Assembly: GCA_033064195.1 (NCBI GenBank)
Contig: JARBJD010000183.1
Coordinates: 62,001-126,000, forward strand
DNA: 64,000 nt
Source of the DNA: Blattamonas nauphoetae
Lineage: Eukaryota > Preaxostyla > Oxymonadida
Direction: 5' to 3'
Shown here: in pieces, positions 1 through 11,616 of the stretch
Layout of the letters: every line of letters starts with the position of its first letter
Position numbering within the stretch: position 1 is the first letter of the stretch
Program-made: the position numbers and the translations under genes
Notes under the pieces: generated by a model
Seen by the model: the letters and a program-made list of their open reading frames with translations, nothing else
The model's database searches: none
What the model was told of the DNA's origin: nothing

Positions 1-469
1 GGAAATATTCAGTGCACGAAAGGAACAGATGCAGATGGTCTGTGTGGCAGTGACGGACGAAGGCAGAGTGCAGCTTGAAGAGTGGTGGGAGGGCGACGAA
101 GGGTGGAGAATCGATCAGGAAGAGAGGAGTGGACGGGCGACACTCGACGAGAGGTGGCTGGGCGGGTGTAGAGCTGCGTGTGATGGATGGAGGAGATGAG
201 CTTCGATGTTGGTCAGCGATCGAAGGAATGAGATGGGTTGGTTGTTGGAAAGGTTGGGAAGATTCAGTGAGCAAGTCGTGTGGTTGGCCAGGGTGGAGGT
301 GAAGTGGCAGAAGACGAGCGGAGGAGCGAAAGGGGGAGTCGAAGCGAAGTGTTGGAATTGGGGAGTTAAGGAGAGACAAACCAGGGGAGGTTTCCGGCGA
401 AGAGAGGACAGATTGAAATAGAATTGATATAGGCTGGGTGAGGAGAGGGCACGAGGGAGGAGGGAGAGG
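1..469. other. Region 3' of the beta-helix gene, no confident gene
   Basis: No gene is called here. On the minus strand one frame stays open for about 100 codons in a Ser/Pro/Leu-rich composition like the neighbouring surface-protein gene, so this may be decayed 3' sequence of that gene or of a copy of it. The plus-strand open frames look like shadows of that composition. Nothing resembling an RNA gene or a transposon end was seen. Confidence 0.3.
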
Positions 470-3400
470 TCAGGAAGACAATGAAGACGAGGCTGAAGTG
501 TGTTTCAGTTGGAGTGACCCGAACGAGCACCCACGAACAACCATCCCACGACGATCAACAAAAAATGGCACAGTCTCCCAAACACAAACTCCTCCCGAAA
601 TAACTCCACTCGCTCCATCCCCAACACAACTGCACGACGACAGCCGAACTCCATCCAGCAACACAACTCCCTTCACCCTTCTTCCCACAATCATGAACCC
701 ACTTCCTCCAACCACCTCAGCTCCTTCTCGTCCCTGTCCGATCCATCTCAGCGTGCATCCCAAGAAACTCGATTTTCGAAGATCAACACGACACGACGAC
801 AAAGAACGTCCAGTCTGTTCCATCTCAACCAAAACACATCCCCCTCCCAACTCGACCCTTCCGTGTTCGTTCAAATCAACTGTCGTCGAGCAATCAACGA
901 AGTCGCATTTCGTCACAATCATCTCTCCTCCAACTGTCATCACTCGAATCACACTTCCAAACGATCTTCCTGAACACCATGTGAATCGAGTCTCATCAAT
1001 CCAAATCTTTCCTCGAGTTTTCCCAACCACCACTCCTCCACTTTCAAACGACACTCCATCAAACGAGCAAGATGAGAGTGTCAATCGTCCTTTTTCGCTC
1101 ATCCTCACCACACATCCCTTCCCAACAAATTTCATCGACGATATCTTCAGTCCTTCTCCCTTCATCTCTCCATCTCGACAGACTGCAATGAACGTCTGTT
1201 TCATCGTTTCCGAGCTCCTCACTTCGCATCCCTCCATCCAAACCACTCCTCCCTCCCCAACTCTCAACACACTCCCAATCCTCTCATTCTGCGAGGCCAC
1301 AACGAACATCACTTCGACAAACGAGAGTGTGTTCTTCGACACTGACACCATTCCTTGTTCCTTGTTGCCTCGATGTCCAACGGTCGGTTCTGATTCTGTC
1401 AAAGTGCAGTCGATCCTTCGTCCTTCTCCTCCCTTCACAACCACACGAAGCCCTTCTTGTTCAGCACCAAGTTCTGTTTGTTTTCCGATTCTACACCAAT
1501 CTGACATCTCCACCAGCCAGTCTTCTTTCAGCGCCGTGTCGCATTTTCCGAGTGCGGAGTGGAGGGTCAGAAGTGGATCGGTTGCTGTTCCGTCATTTTC
1601 GTCATTTCCTGTCGAGCTGATGTGGAGAACACTGAAATCAGGTTTGGATGGGACATGAAAGAAGACGCGACCATCCAACACTGTTTCCTGACCAACGACG
1701 TCACATTTCGTGATTTCGAATCGTGTTGCGTGTTCCAGTTTTGTTGGTTCGACTCGTGCCTTCAAAATGTGGGTTGAATCTCCAGTTTTCGATGGTGTTC
1801 CTGTCAGTTCGAATGGTGATCCGATGTGATTGTCGGATTCATCAACCTCGACGATCGTCAGCATAATCGGAGTCGACGATGGGAATCCAAAGGCTGTGAG
1901 GCTGACAATCACTTCATCAAGGTCGTCCAGGTTCAGCGAGGCGGAGGCAGTTCGGATGAGAGGCGGGACTTGGAATGTTTGTGACGAGTGAGACACGATC
2001 TGCGATGACGACGAGAGCGAGTGCACAGTGTATGTCTCCCCACACGACAGCAGGCCCGATGGAACGACGGTGAGAGAGAAGACCGAATCAATCTGTTCAG
2101 TCGAGACTGAGTAAGCGAATGGGCCGATCGAGATTGGAGTTTTTTGGGCATCGTCTGTTTCGAAGACAATGAGAGTGAACGATCCAGCTGACATTCGAGT
2201 GGAAGTGAGAGTGAGAATCACTTGGTCAAAATTGGCTGGGTTCATTTCAGCTTTCACCCACGACGATTCTCCTTTCTCCGTCGATGTCATCCTCACTGAA
2301 ATCTCTTCGTTTCGGCCAGTCAGCTTCAGAATCCATTCAGAATCAATCACAAAGTCCTTCCCATTCACAATCACTTTGAACGCGTCGTTCGTTTCGGAAT
2401 TCAGTTCTGTCGACGTCGATGAAACAATACCAGGCGAAGGAACTGTCAACCCCACTCCTGAATTCACAAACACTTCCAATCCTCCTGAAACCCCAGCAAT
2501 CGTGTAACTCTTCCCATACTCAACAAGGTCTGATGTTTCTGCTTTCCCCACCCCAAATTCAACTCTCAACTCCGAATCTGACTTTCGAACAATCGATGTC
2601 GAGCTGATCTCAACGCTTCCTTTCACTTCCATCGATGTCAGCGATGTCATCGGCGATGGGAAATTCACTCCTTTCACTGTCACATAAAATCCTGTCTTTT
2701 CTCCATTCAGATCAAACCCTTCTGTTCCTTCAATTCGGCACGGCGATGCCGGAACGGTGAATGTCACTGTCGAATCAACAATACAGCCATATCCATTTAT
2801 CTCAAGCGATTCAATCTTGTATTTCGTAGAATATTCCAGCGTCTGCGCTTTCTTGTAGATCTCCACTCTTGCTGTGCACGTTGTGGTCGTTCCACTCGAT
2901 CCGTCAATCGTTCCCGTCAAGTTGATCTCTGGTGCTCCACTCTTTATCGCATCTCCTTCCATCTCCTTCACAACAATCTTGAATCCCTTTCCTTGTGGTA
3001 GAGCGTCTCCCGTCAGAACAACATCCACCCACGTCCTATTCATTCCACTCAGCGTTGGAGAGGCAAAGCTGATTCGAGGAGGTGCATCTGGTACGTCGAA
3101 TGTCGGTGAAGAGTGAGAGACAATCAGTGTCGACGATGACAGCGTCTTCACGGTGTATGTCTTCCCATACGACAACTTTCCCGATGGATGAATCACAACT
3201 GTGTGCGATGAGGACGTTTCAGTCGATGAGGAAGTGAACAAGAACGGACCGATTGTGATTGGGTTTTGCTGGGCATCGCTGTTTTCAAACACTATCAATG
3301 TGAAAGAACCTGCCGGGATGGTGTCCACTGTCAGTGTTATAATTCCTTCATTCAGATTCGATGGGTTCAGTTCGGCTTCGATCTTGGTCAGCGTGGACGC

Positions 3401-5565
3401 TGCTGGTGTTGTGAACGAAAGACCAACCAAGTTGTCTGCTCGGCTTTCCAAAGTGTGATGCCACCACGTCCAGTCTGGCTCTGTCTCTCCTTCAAAATCC
3501 AATGCGTTGCTTGTCGATTGAGTGACACTTTTCTTCAAACTCACAATGAAATACTTGGTTGAAGGTGAGAGAGAAAAAGAATTTGGATGACTGACGGGCA
3601 GAGTGACTGATCCTGTCGACTTTGTGAATGTTGCTCTTCCAATCACGACACGCGCTCCATCTCCATCTTCGAGTGTCACATCGTATTTCCTGTTTGTTCC
3701 TTTGAACACTCCTGTGAAAGCCAGAGAATAATATTCATCCCCATCTTCATCAAACTTGGTGGTCTGGACGACAGAGGTGATTGATGGACCAATACAATCA
3801 GGATAAACGGGGTTGGCACAATGGCTTCCACAATGTGGCTGGGCAGATGTTGAGAAGCAGTCGAAGAACTGTAAGGTTTGGACGGCCGTTTGGTAAATGA
3901 TACAATCAGTCACACGCTGACTGGCCGTTGCATTAGTGCAGACATTCTCTTTGAAGAGGATATCTGTCAGAATGACAGAGCCAGTTGTCACATTCTGCTT
4001 GATATAGATCCCACCAGCGTATCTGCCCTCGTTGTTAGAGAGTGTGCAGTTGTCAAAGCGACAGTTGCCGTTGAGACTGACGTGTACCGCTTGATATTGG
4101 GTGAGCGGAGTGTTTGACATCGATCGCGAATCTTCAAACGTGCACTGAGCGACTGTCACGGGATTGTAAGCCTGAACTATGACATGTCCACCAGTAATAC
4201 CTGCAGTGTTATTTGTGAATTGACAATTGAAGAGAGTGAGATAGAAGATGTTGGCATTGGCGGCACTCGGGTTCTGTATGACGTACATTGCTCCTCCTGA
4301 GCCCTCGACACTGCATCCTTTGAACGAACTGTGCTTCACCACAAGATCGGCTGGACGTGTCGACAGTCTGATGGCGCCACCAAAAGAAAGACTTGGAAGA
4401 TCTTCAAACGCACAGGAGATCACCCACACTTGATTGCGGGTCGTTGTATCATACAATTCATCGGAAAGGTCCAAGCGTTCTGTTTGTTGGGAGTACGTGT
4501 GAAGTGTTTTGTCGGCACCTGGATCTTGAGTCGGTTCTGGGATTGGTTCTGGAGCAGTGTTGGTGAGGCAGGAAGAGAAAGAACAGTTCGAGAGGAGAGA
4601 CGATCCGGACCAGTCCAACGGCATTCCGCTTGTCCCGCAAAGATGATTCGTCGATTCCGTCACTGATACTCTAATCAGCCGCTGCATCAGAGACGAACAC
4701 GAACGAGGGAAGGTCGAAGGAAGGCGAGTGCTCGTTGTGTTTGTCAAAGTAGCAGCGGAGAGAGACACAGTGCACCCAACAACATCAGACCGACGATTCC
4801 CCAAGGAATACCCGAAATCGAAGAGCGGGCCTGTTCCGGCCACCAAATGCACCGATTTCAAGTTCAGGCCAGATCCCACTATCGACAATGATCTAACTCC
4901 GAAAGTGTCCGCATGTTGTTCTTCATTCGAAGTGATGTGGGCTGATGGCAACAACGATCGATGTCCGCTCACCAGAGGCAGAAGAGACGACGAATCTGAT
5001 GACGAGCGATGGCTGCACAAGATGATCGAGACAGACACTGATGATTCCATCCCCGAATCCCCAATCACAAATGGGGACGTGTCTGGGCATGAAGTGATGG
5101 TACTCCCAGTAATTACGAATGTCGACGAGCGGATCAGACTGATGGCTGTACACGGTGTGTTGGCAAACAATTCCAGATTGTCAAGTCGGAATGTGCTGTT
5201 ACACACTTCAAACATCACAGAAATCTGTGTTTCTTGATCAAATGTGTTGTCCTTCGGGAGTTGTGATTTGTTGTCTGATGTCAAGTCTGGGACACTATTG
5301 CCGTGGAGATAGAGGTTCCAGTTCCTGATATATCCAGAGTTTGTGAGAATACATGGATATTCTGGGCAAAGAAACGGATATCTGGAACTTTGACTTCAAG
5401 AGGGTGAGGGAATGGTTTGATGTTCCGAGCGTTCACCTGATTGCCCAAGAAGACGGAAAAATCAGCATCAAGAACAATGTTAGCGTATTTGGTTGACGGA
5501 GAGAGTGAATTGGCCCACGATAAGGCGATGAATAGAGACGTCAGAGTGAAAGTCATGAATATCAA
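470..5565 (-). CDS. Large beta-helix / Ig-like repeat surface protein (one frame change near the start)
   Basis: Probable secreted or cell-surface protein. The N-terminal part (5565 to about 5281) begins with a hydrophobic signal-like segment (MIFMTFTLTSLFIALSWANS). The main frame follows at once and runs about 1,600 codons. It contains right-handed beta-helix style text (CNSTF, NCSFSSC, GGAIRL, GGAMYV). A Cys-rich stretch follows, then repeated Ig/FN-like units sharing a 'GSFTLIVFE..DAQ..PI.IGPF' pattern, and a second beta-helix block near the C terminus that starts around 'STGNDENDGTATDPL'. The two parts lie in different frames and meet near 5281-5300. This is either a small indel (pseudogene or assembly error) or an unrecognised intron. 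No C-terminal membrane anchor is seen before the stop at 470, so the gene may be 3'-truncated. Proteins of this style form large families in oxymonads; a role in surface contact is inferred. Confidence 0.7.
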
Positions 5566-5618
5566 ATAATGGTTCGATCAAGTCGCATCATTCATCAACG
5601 GATAGAGAGATTTGGCAT

Positions 5619-7697
5619 TTATTTGTGAATATCAAACAGATACGGAGCATTCTGACCCAGATAGTGAATCTGTGTACTGACAAGGGAAACATAACTGTGT
5701 TGGATGCGATTCATATTCCTGCATTGGAAATGCAGCTCGATCTCATCCAAAAGTCCTTCCTCCTCCATTTTGACCATAATCTGTTGTTTTCGCTTCTCAG
5801 CAGCTGGATATTCTTTCTCCCACTCAACATGGGCGTCTCTCACCACACCTCGAAGAAGATGGCCGAGCGTTTCATCCTTTTCGAAGATTTGTAGACAATC
5901 GGTGCAGGTCAGAGCAAATGAAGACAACAACACGAATTGTGTCATCCCTTCCAGCAACGGCGAGAATTCCATCATCGTTTCAAGAAGCCATGTGAGCGTG
6001 GAACAATCCTTTGAGTCTTTATAGGGGGTGAACTAATTATGTCCCCTCGGGTTTTCTCACTGTTGACCCGGTCAATTGAGCAGATTGTTTGCCAAGAGTC
6101 TTACACCGAGCCAATTCATATTTTAAGCAAAGATTTTCAATATCGTATTCATTAGTTCACTCAAATCGCACAAATCTCAAAGTGATTCACAGATTTTTCA
6201 TTCTATGTGAGACTATAACTGTGTCTAACTTCAAATTGGAGTGATTATCACCTTTTTTCTGGTTTTTTGTTCTAAACATGCAAATCTGTGAGATAGAATC
6301 GTTGATCTGGCCGAAACAGTGGATCTCGTACTGACCTCACTCGTAGGTTTGTTCAACTCATTTGACTTTATGAATCACCTATTTTTTCTTCTTTAAAAAT
6401 AGGTGAAGTTATGAATTAGAAGAAAAGGACCTTTGATCGCAGTTTCTGCAAATCTTTTGTTTTCACACGGTAAAACTCAAACCAAGAATGAAAAAGTCAC
6501 ATTTGAGGAAACGTGTGAAGTCTCACCTTTTCCAGAAATTTCGTCTCATTCTTCAAATTTCAACATATTAATATCAGAATCGAAGTCTTCTGTGAATCAC
6601 TCTGGAAACGAACTAGATCAAAGTTGAATTGACTCTCTGTCGAAGAATGACAAACTTTCATAGTTTTGACATCCACTTTCAGAATGTATTGGACGATAGA
6701 CATCTGTCATGTTGTGCTGTCATGATTGTCAAGGATCCTCCGGTTCTCTCAAACCATGATGAGATTCACACAAAATTCGAGAATTCATGCTGTATTCCTC
6801 TCATTAAACCAGTTCTCTCATTATTTTCATCAATCAAGGAGTGAATCTGTGAAAACAAAGCAGGAGGAGACATGAAAATGACGGTTTTTCATGAATAAAG
6901 CAATATTGAAGTGAAATTCGAACTTTAGTCTGTCCGCTGGCTCGGTGTAAGCTACTGTCTGGTCTTGTTTTCCATCTTCACTCACTGCATATGTAGAAAA
7001 CCTGAGGGGACATAATTAGTACACCCCCTATAAATTGACGTCTGTTTCTCCACATGAAGCGAAGAAAGGGTCGGACAGGGTGGATGAACTTATTCATGAA
7101 GATCTCTTCGAATGATTCTTTCGATCGGTGTCGGTTGTAGGTGAGATGGGTCATCTTTGTTGGATTCAAACACGACATGCAGTCTTTCACAACATCAATC
7201 AGAAAAGAACCGTGTCTTGTTGAGAGATGGCTTTTCTGTTGATAGAATGCTGTTGGGAAGAGAGTTAAGAACCCAGCTGCCAGAAAGTCAATCCGGTCTT
7301 GCGGAGAAGCGAAGGCGATTGTGAAAGTCAGAAACCACCAAGCTGTCTTGACAAGCTCACTGTTGGATGATGTGAGGAGCAGACTCATTGATTCGGTGAA
7401 GCCAGAACAAGAGTTATCGGGTGATGGGACAAGACTGAAGAGAATCTGGTTGGCTGCTTGTTCGGAGGATGGCGTGTTCTCGCGCAGAAGTCTGCATGCA
7501 TGGCTTGTTCCTTGGTCGGTCAGATTGTTTCCTTCCTTGACGAAGTTTACAAGGGACTGGAACGACTGGGACGCGCGTTCGACAGGTTCTTCTTGTCTGG
7601 GATTGGTTCTCTGAAGCGAGGAAGTCGCCTGATCGTGTGTATATCGGTTGGATTGCCAGATGGAATGGTTCTGAACTGATATTGATTTGGTATTCAT
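5619..7697 (-). pseudogene. Helical-repeat family gene (subfamily A) split by a 1-kb inserted element
   Basis: Member of the paralogous ARM/HEAT-like family that recurs through this window; function unknown. The N-terminal part (7697 to about 7033) carries the family blocks 'FQSLVNFVKEG', 'ACRLL', 'LVPSPDNSCSGFTESMSLL' and 'RIDFLAAGFLTLFPTAFY'. The C-terminal part (about 6021 to 5619) carries 'EFSPLLEGMTQFVLLSSFALTCTD' and the family end 'MEEEGLLDEIELHFQ'. Between them sits a TA-flanked inverted-repeat element (6024-7028). Removing it with one TA copy returns the reading frame to the paralog at 8300-9174, which shows a clean and fairly recent insertion. ATG 7697 was chosen because the longer frame opens with TTG. 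Loss of function is likely unless the element can be spliced out. Confidence 0.75.
6024..7028. mobile_element. Non-autonomous Tc1/mariner-like inverted-repeat element, about 1.0 kb
   Basis: The ends are inverted repeats: GGGGGTGaACTAATTATGTC at the left and the complement of GGGGGTGTACTAATTATGTC at the right. They continue into CCCTC(g/a)GGTTTTC. A second matching block (CTTACACCGAGCCA) lies about 75-80 bp inside each end. The element is flanked by TATA on both sides, consistent with TA duplication. There is no transposase; the longest internal frames are 60-70 codons and look meaningless. Size, TA target and TIRs fit a deletion derivative or large MITE of the Tc1/mariner group. It could be moved by a mariner such as the one at 10.6 kb, but a TIR match to that copy was not found. 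Confidence 0.85.
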
Positions 7698-7739
7698 TGA
7701 GTAATGACTGAAGTAAGAAAGTTTTGATCGGAACCACAA

Positions 7740-8299
7740 TCAATAGTTACCTGTGTTGTCGGAATCAACTCGACTCTTTCACTATCCCGTTCACGATAAT
7801 CCAGTAGAAAGAGTATTCTATTTCAATTCAATCACAGAAAGCGTCTGAAAGGGCATCCATCTCACGAAAAGAGCGATGAAGTGAGAATTCAACAAGAATC
7901 TGACAATCTCAAGAGACACAACACGTTTTATTCCTTCATCCTCCCCTCTTCATCATTCGCCTCTTTCATCGTCTCCTCATTCTCATCCTCCGACGTCAGC
8001 ATCCTTTCCGCATCTGAACTCCCACTGAGAGTTGCTGGGGATTTGGGAGAGAGTGGCTGAGAATGGCGGTAGCAGAGGACAGTTCGTCCCAATCTGATTC
8101 TGTGGAAGTCATCGTTTGGGGAAGTCGAGTTGGATGTGAAGTGATTGGATGATTGTGAGATGGCTGAAAACCAAGATTGTCTGACACAAATAAGAAGACT
8201 GGTGTTTGTGTGAGTCGGGTGCATGACAACGACCGCCCGTTCTGGCATGCAGAGATAGAGAATCTGAAGATTCCCAAAGTCATCCTCTTTCATGCTGAA
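7740..8299. other. Intergenic stretch with a doubtful minus-strand frame (8293-7928)
   Basis: A 121-codon minus-strand frame starts 7 bases after the stop of the upstream family gene. It encodes an acidic C-terminal tail (SEDENEETMKEANDEEGRMKE) and no recognisable domain. It may be a 3' relic of the same gene family or noncoding. Nothing else is supported here. Confidence 0.25.
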
Positions 8300-9174
8300 C
8301 TATGAATCGATTTCAGCCTCGTCGTCGTCATCTTCATCGTCGTCGTCATCTTCCTCATCGTCCATCTCGAACGGCACATTCCCACTGACCAGATCGATCA
8401 GCAGCGCTCCCACGAAGACATATCCACATTCAAACCGATCGTATCCACAAGATTGGACGTGGAGTTCGGTCTCATCAACAAATCCTTCTTCGTTCAGTCT
8501 GTTCATTATCTGTTTATGTCGCTTCTGAACATCTTCGCCTTCGTCCTCCCACGGCTCTCTTCCGATAAACATACTTTGGAGTAGTTCTGTCGTCATGTAG
8601 TCCGGCTCGAAGAAGACGATGCTGTCGGTGAATGTTAAGGGAATTGAAGAAGAAAGCACAAAGGATGTCATTGGCTCGAGAATTGGTGAGAATTGGACCA
8701 TTTTTCCGATCAGATTGGTGAAAGCGCCTGATTCTTCACAATTCTCGATTTGACGTCTGTGAAGGCATATAAACTCGAAGAATGGTTTAAGAGGGTGGAT
8801 GAAATTGTCCACGAGGGCCTGTTGGAAGGTCTCGACGGTGACATCGCACGGTTGACACAGAATTCTTGTTGTGCCTGGGTTTGCTAAGGCTAGTAAACAA
8901 TCAATCATATCCATGAAGAGCAATTCGGGTTGAGGTGAGAGATGCATTTCGAGCTGATAGAAGGCAGGTGGGAGGTTTGCGAAGAACCCAGTCGCAATAA
9001 ATTGATAGCGATCGGTTAGAATGGCTTTCCACACAATTCTTCGCAAAAAGGAGATCACGGCCAGGACGAGTGTCTCATTGGAAGATGTGAGAAGGGGAAC
9101 GAGAGATTTGGCAAAACCACCACAAGAATCATCTGGGATCCGGATAAGCTTTTCTATAATCTCGTCTGATGGGA
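8300..9174 (-). pseudogene. Helical-repeat family gene (subfamily A), 5'-truncated copy
   Basis: Same family as the 5619-7697 gene. Reading from about 9174, the frame shows 'DDSCGGFAKSLVPLLTSSNETLVLAVISFLRR', here cited as family blocks, then 'FIATGFFANLPPAFYQ', 'NFIHPLKPFFEFICLHRRQ', 'QFSPILEPMTSFVLSSSIPLTFTDS' and the end block 'LNEEGFVDETELHVQ'. It ends in a run of Asp/Glu encoded by GAT/GAC/GAA repeats (8320-8365), which the neighbour lacks. The N-terminal 60-80 residues expected from paralogs are missing. Upstream the frame closes just beyond an odd-length palindrome (9190-9210), and no ATG is found, so this is probably a 5'-truncated copy. Confidence 0.6.
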
Positions 9175-9189
9175 AAAAATCGCTGTTCT

Positions 9190-9210
9190 GGTGGGGAACG
9201 GTTCCCCACC
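9190..9210. repeat. Near-perfect palindrome GGTGGGGAAC-G-GTTCCCCACC
   Basis: Ten bases are repeated inverted around a single central G. It lies where homology of the neighbouring family gene stops. It could be a scar of an excised or rearranged element, or chance. Confidence 0.5.
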
Positions 9211-9634
9211 ATCACATATCAACAAAGTCTGAGAGAAATGTGAATCTGATAAACATATAAATATGTCCAACATTTGCACTTCCGAAAGCTTCCCCCTTTT
9301 CTTCAAATATTCTCGACCTGAAATCCGCTTCTGAAGCTCTGAACAACTTCTATGATTCTCTTGAGGTTCCTCTTTCCCATCTTTCACGACACAAAGAATT
9401 TTCAATCCAAAATCCTCTGTTTCATCACGCTCTTTATTCTTTCTATTGTTTTATTGACCAGTGAAGACTTTCACGAGCAAACAATTCCATAAAGGGTTTT
9501 CTCATCTATTGAGTGAGCTAAAACCATTGATACAGAAATCAACTCTATTTCCTGTTTTTTTGTACATGGTTTTACGTGCTTCAAAAAGGCAGAGCGACAA
9601 ATCTGATGGATTTTTTTTTCAAGAGCCAATAACA

Positions 9635-10516
9635 ATGTTTCCACGACTGAGTCACAATTCCATGAGTGAACAACACTCGACATTGACCGTCACGACTGAA
9701 CATTCTCATTCCAGTGTGCTTTTTCCTGTGACTTCAATTGATTTAGTCTTCGTAACGTGGGATGGAAATCGGATACAATCCGAAACGGAGAAATTTTCTA
9801 TGTTTCAATCCCTTGTTCAAGCGATCAAAGACGGATATCCTCTTGATGAAACAATAGAAAAGAAAGCAGTGAATCTCCTTAATCAAATTCGGCCACCACA
9901 TTTCGAAATCGATCGATTCATCCACGCACTTGCGCAACGACCTGCCGCACCGAATCAATTCATACATCCCTTTCTGCCTCCGCCTCCCGCAGCCAATGGA
10001 TTCATGGACGACTTTATCTCACCGCCGTCCTCGCCCGATCTGTTCGAAGACGATTTCATATCTTCAATTGATCCTTTTGAAGACGGCTTTCCTTCACCAC
10101 CAACCTCACCCTATCCATTTATCCTTGATCTTATTCCACCACCTGCCGCAGCCAATGATATCATCCCCCGTGTGCCCCCACCTGCCACAGGCAATAATAT
10201 CATCCCCCGTGTGCCCCCACCTGCCGCTTTCAATGGATTCATCCCCGATTTCCCACCAACTGAAGAAGCTGATCAACTCATTCTCAATCTTGTGACATCG
10301 TCACCTGATGAAGCTCTGACGGACTTTATGGCTTCTGTCACTGTGCTCCTTTCCGTTCCCAGCCAGAGAATCATTACTGCAACGATCACGATGCTCAAAG
10401 AATGCATCGACTTTTGTTCTGAATCATTCGTACAGGGTGGTCTAGAATTCCTCGGACTGAAGATTCCAGTCCAGATGTTCTTTCAAATCATTTCAGGTGA
10501 TCGCTATGGGAATTAA
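9635..10516 (+). CDS. Helical-repeat family protein (subfamily B) with a Pro-rich tandem-repeat insert, 3'-incomplete
   Basis: The frame is open from 9461 (GTG); ATG 9635 is a plausible start because family similarity begins soon after. Family blocks are 'VFVTWDGNRI', 'MFQSLVQAIKDGYPLDETIEKKAVNLL' and 'SPDEALTDFMASVTVLLSVPSQRI'. Between them is a low-complexity insert (about 9930-10270). It holds tandem units of the type 'PPPAANDIIPRV' and 'FxDDFISPPSSPDLF', with 42-base repeats of near-identical DNA at 10150-10240. Compared with the 42608-43714 paralog (about 370 aa), the C-terminal half is missing. The frame ends about 55 bases before the mariner transposase start, so the gene was probably cut by that insertion or by an older deletion. 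Confidence 0.55.
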   Translation: MFPRLSHNSMSEQHSTLTVTTEHSHSSVLFPVTSIDLVFVTWDGNRIQSETEKFSMFQSLVQAIKDGYPLDETIEKKAVNLLNQIRPPHFEIDRFIHALAQRPAAPNQFIHPFLPPPPAANGFMDDFISPPSSPDLFEDDFISSIDPFEDGFPSPPTSPYPFILDLIPPPAAANDIIPRVPPPATGNNIIPRVPPPAAFNGFIPDFPPTEEADQLILNLVTSSPDEALTDFMASVTVLLSVPSQRIITATITMLKECIDFCSESFVQGGLEFLGLKIPVQMFFQIISGDRYGN

Positions 10517-10572
10517 TCATCTTTTTTCGCTCATTTAGCCAAAAAAGAGGAGAAGGAAAACTCAGTTGGGAA

Positions 10573-11616
10573 ATGGCCCACACAATGTTTAATCAGCAAA
10601 CGGTTCCCCAACGTGACCGTACGATCATTGATTTCATGTACCGTCTTGGTCAGACACGCAAGGAGTGTCTAAGGCAGTGCTTACTTGCGTACCCGGATGA
10701 TTCTCCATCACGATCGACGGTGTACAAGTATTACGCAATCTCAATTGCACAAGAGATGTTTCTCGTCCTCCCAAAGAGACCTGGTCGCCCGTACGACCAG
10801 GAGTTCACTGAGCAAGTGCAAGACAAAGTTCAAGAAGACCCGTTTCTCTCTGCACATCAGATCGCAAAACAACTTGTCTCTCACCACACCCGTGTCCTCC
10901 GCACTCTCAAAACCGTTCTTGGTTATAGACTAGTGGGATCAAAATGGGTCCCTCACCAGCTGAATGAGTTTGATAAGCGCCGACGGGTTCGGTATGCGAA
11001 AGATATGATCACGGTCCTCGAAGCAAGCGAGGAGATTGACTTTAAGAATATTGTTACAGGAGACGAAACGTGGATATGTCAAAACTCATATCCCCGCACT
11101 GTTTGGCTACAGCCAAACCAACCTCGACCAGAATTTCCACTCGATCGAACCGCACAAAAATATATGTTGACGGTCTTCTTCTCACCCAATGGATTTCACT
11201 TGACAGATGCACTCCCCCTTAATCAGACCATTACCGCCCAATATTTCATCAACAACATCCTCAAACCCCTCTCAACCAATTGTGAACAATTCTTTGATTT
11301 CGACGATTACTACTTACATTTTGACAATGCGCCTGCCCATCGTTCGGATGCTGCTATTGAGGCGGTTGATGAAACAATATTCAAACTGTTGGAACACCCT
11401 CCTTGGTCGCCAGACCTTGCACCTTGTGATTTCTACCTTTTTGGACATTTAAAGATGCAATTACGGGGACTTGAAGCGCGGACTCTCAACGACACGAAAC
11501 AATTTGTCAACGACATTCTTTCTCGGATCACTTCTGCCGAAATCAAGAGAGTTTACGGTGAATGGCTTCGACGAGCTAGAAGTGTTGTCGAATTGAAAGG
11601 TGAGTATTGCGAATGA
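10573..11616 (+). CDS. Mariner-family transposase (D34D type), open over full length
   Basis: 347-aa DDE/D transposase of a cut-and-paste DNA transposon. There is an N-terminal paired-like HTH region with the GRP(Y) linker (KRPGRPYDQEF, about residues 70-80). The catalytic core shows the first Asp in 'TGDETW', the second in 'HFDNAPAHR' and the third in 'DLAPCDFYLFGHLK'. Exactly 34 residues lie between the second and third, the classic mariner spacing. Length equals the family norm and there are no stops, so the enzyme may be active or recently active. Convincing TIRs and a TA duplication were not found within about 60 bp upstream or 400 bp downstream, so element ends are undefined. The gene lies between a truncated host gene and the Polinton. 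Confidence 0.93.
   Translation: MAHTMFNQQTVPQRDRTIIDFMYRLGQTRKECLRQCLLAYPDDSPSRSTVYKYYAISIAQEMFLVLPKRPGRPYDQEFTEQVQDKVQEDPFLSAHQIAKQLVSHHTRVLRTLKTVLGYRLVGSKWVPHQLNEFDKRRRVRYAKDMITVLEASEEIDFKNIVTGDETWICQNSYPRTVWLQPNQPRPEFPLDRTAQKYMLTVFFSPNGFHLTDALPLNQTITAQYFINNILKPLSTNCEQFFDFDDYYLHFDNAPAHRSDAAIEAVDETIFKLLEHPPWSPDLAPCDFYLFGHLKMQLRGLEARTLNDTKQFVNDILSRITSAEIKRVYGEWLRRARSVVELKGEYCE

Noticed and set aside
438-1658. 406-codon plus-strand open frame rich in Ser/Thr/Pro
   Set aside because: Lies wholly antisense to the long beta-helix gene; its composition is what the complement of that gene gives, and it has no domain or signal.
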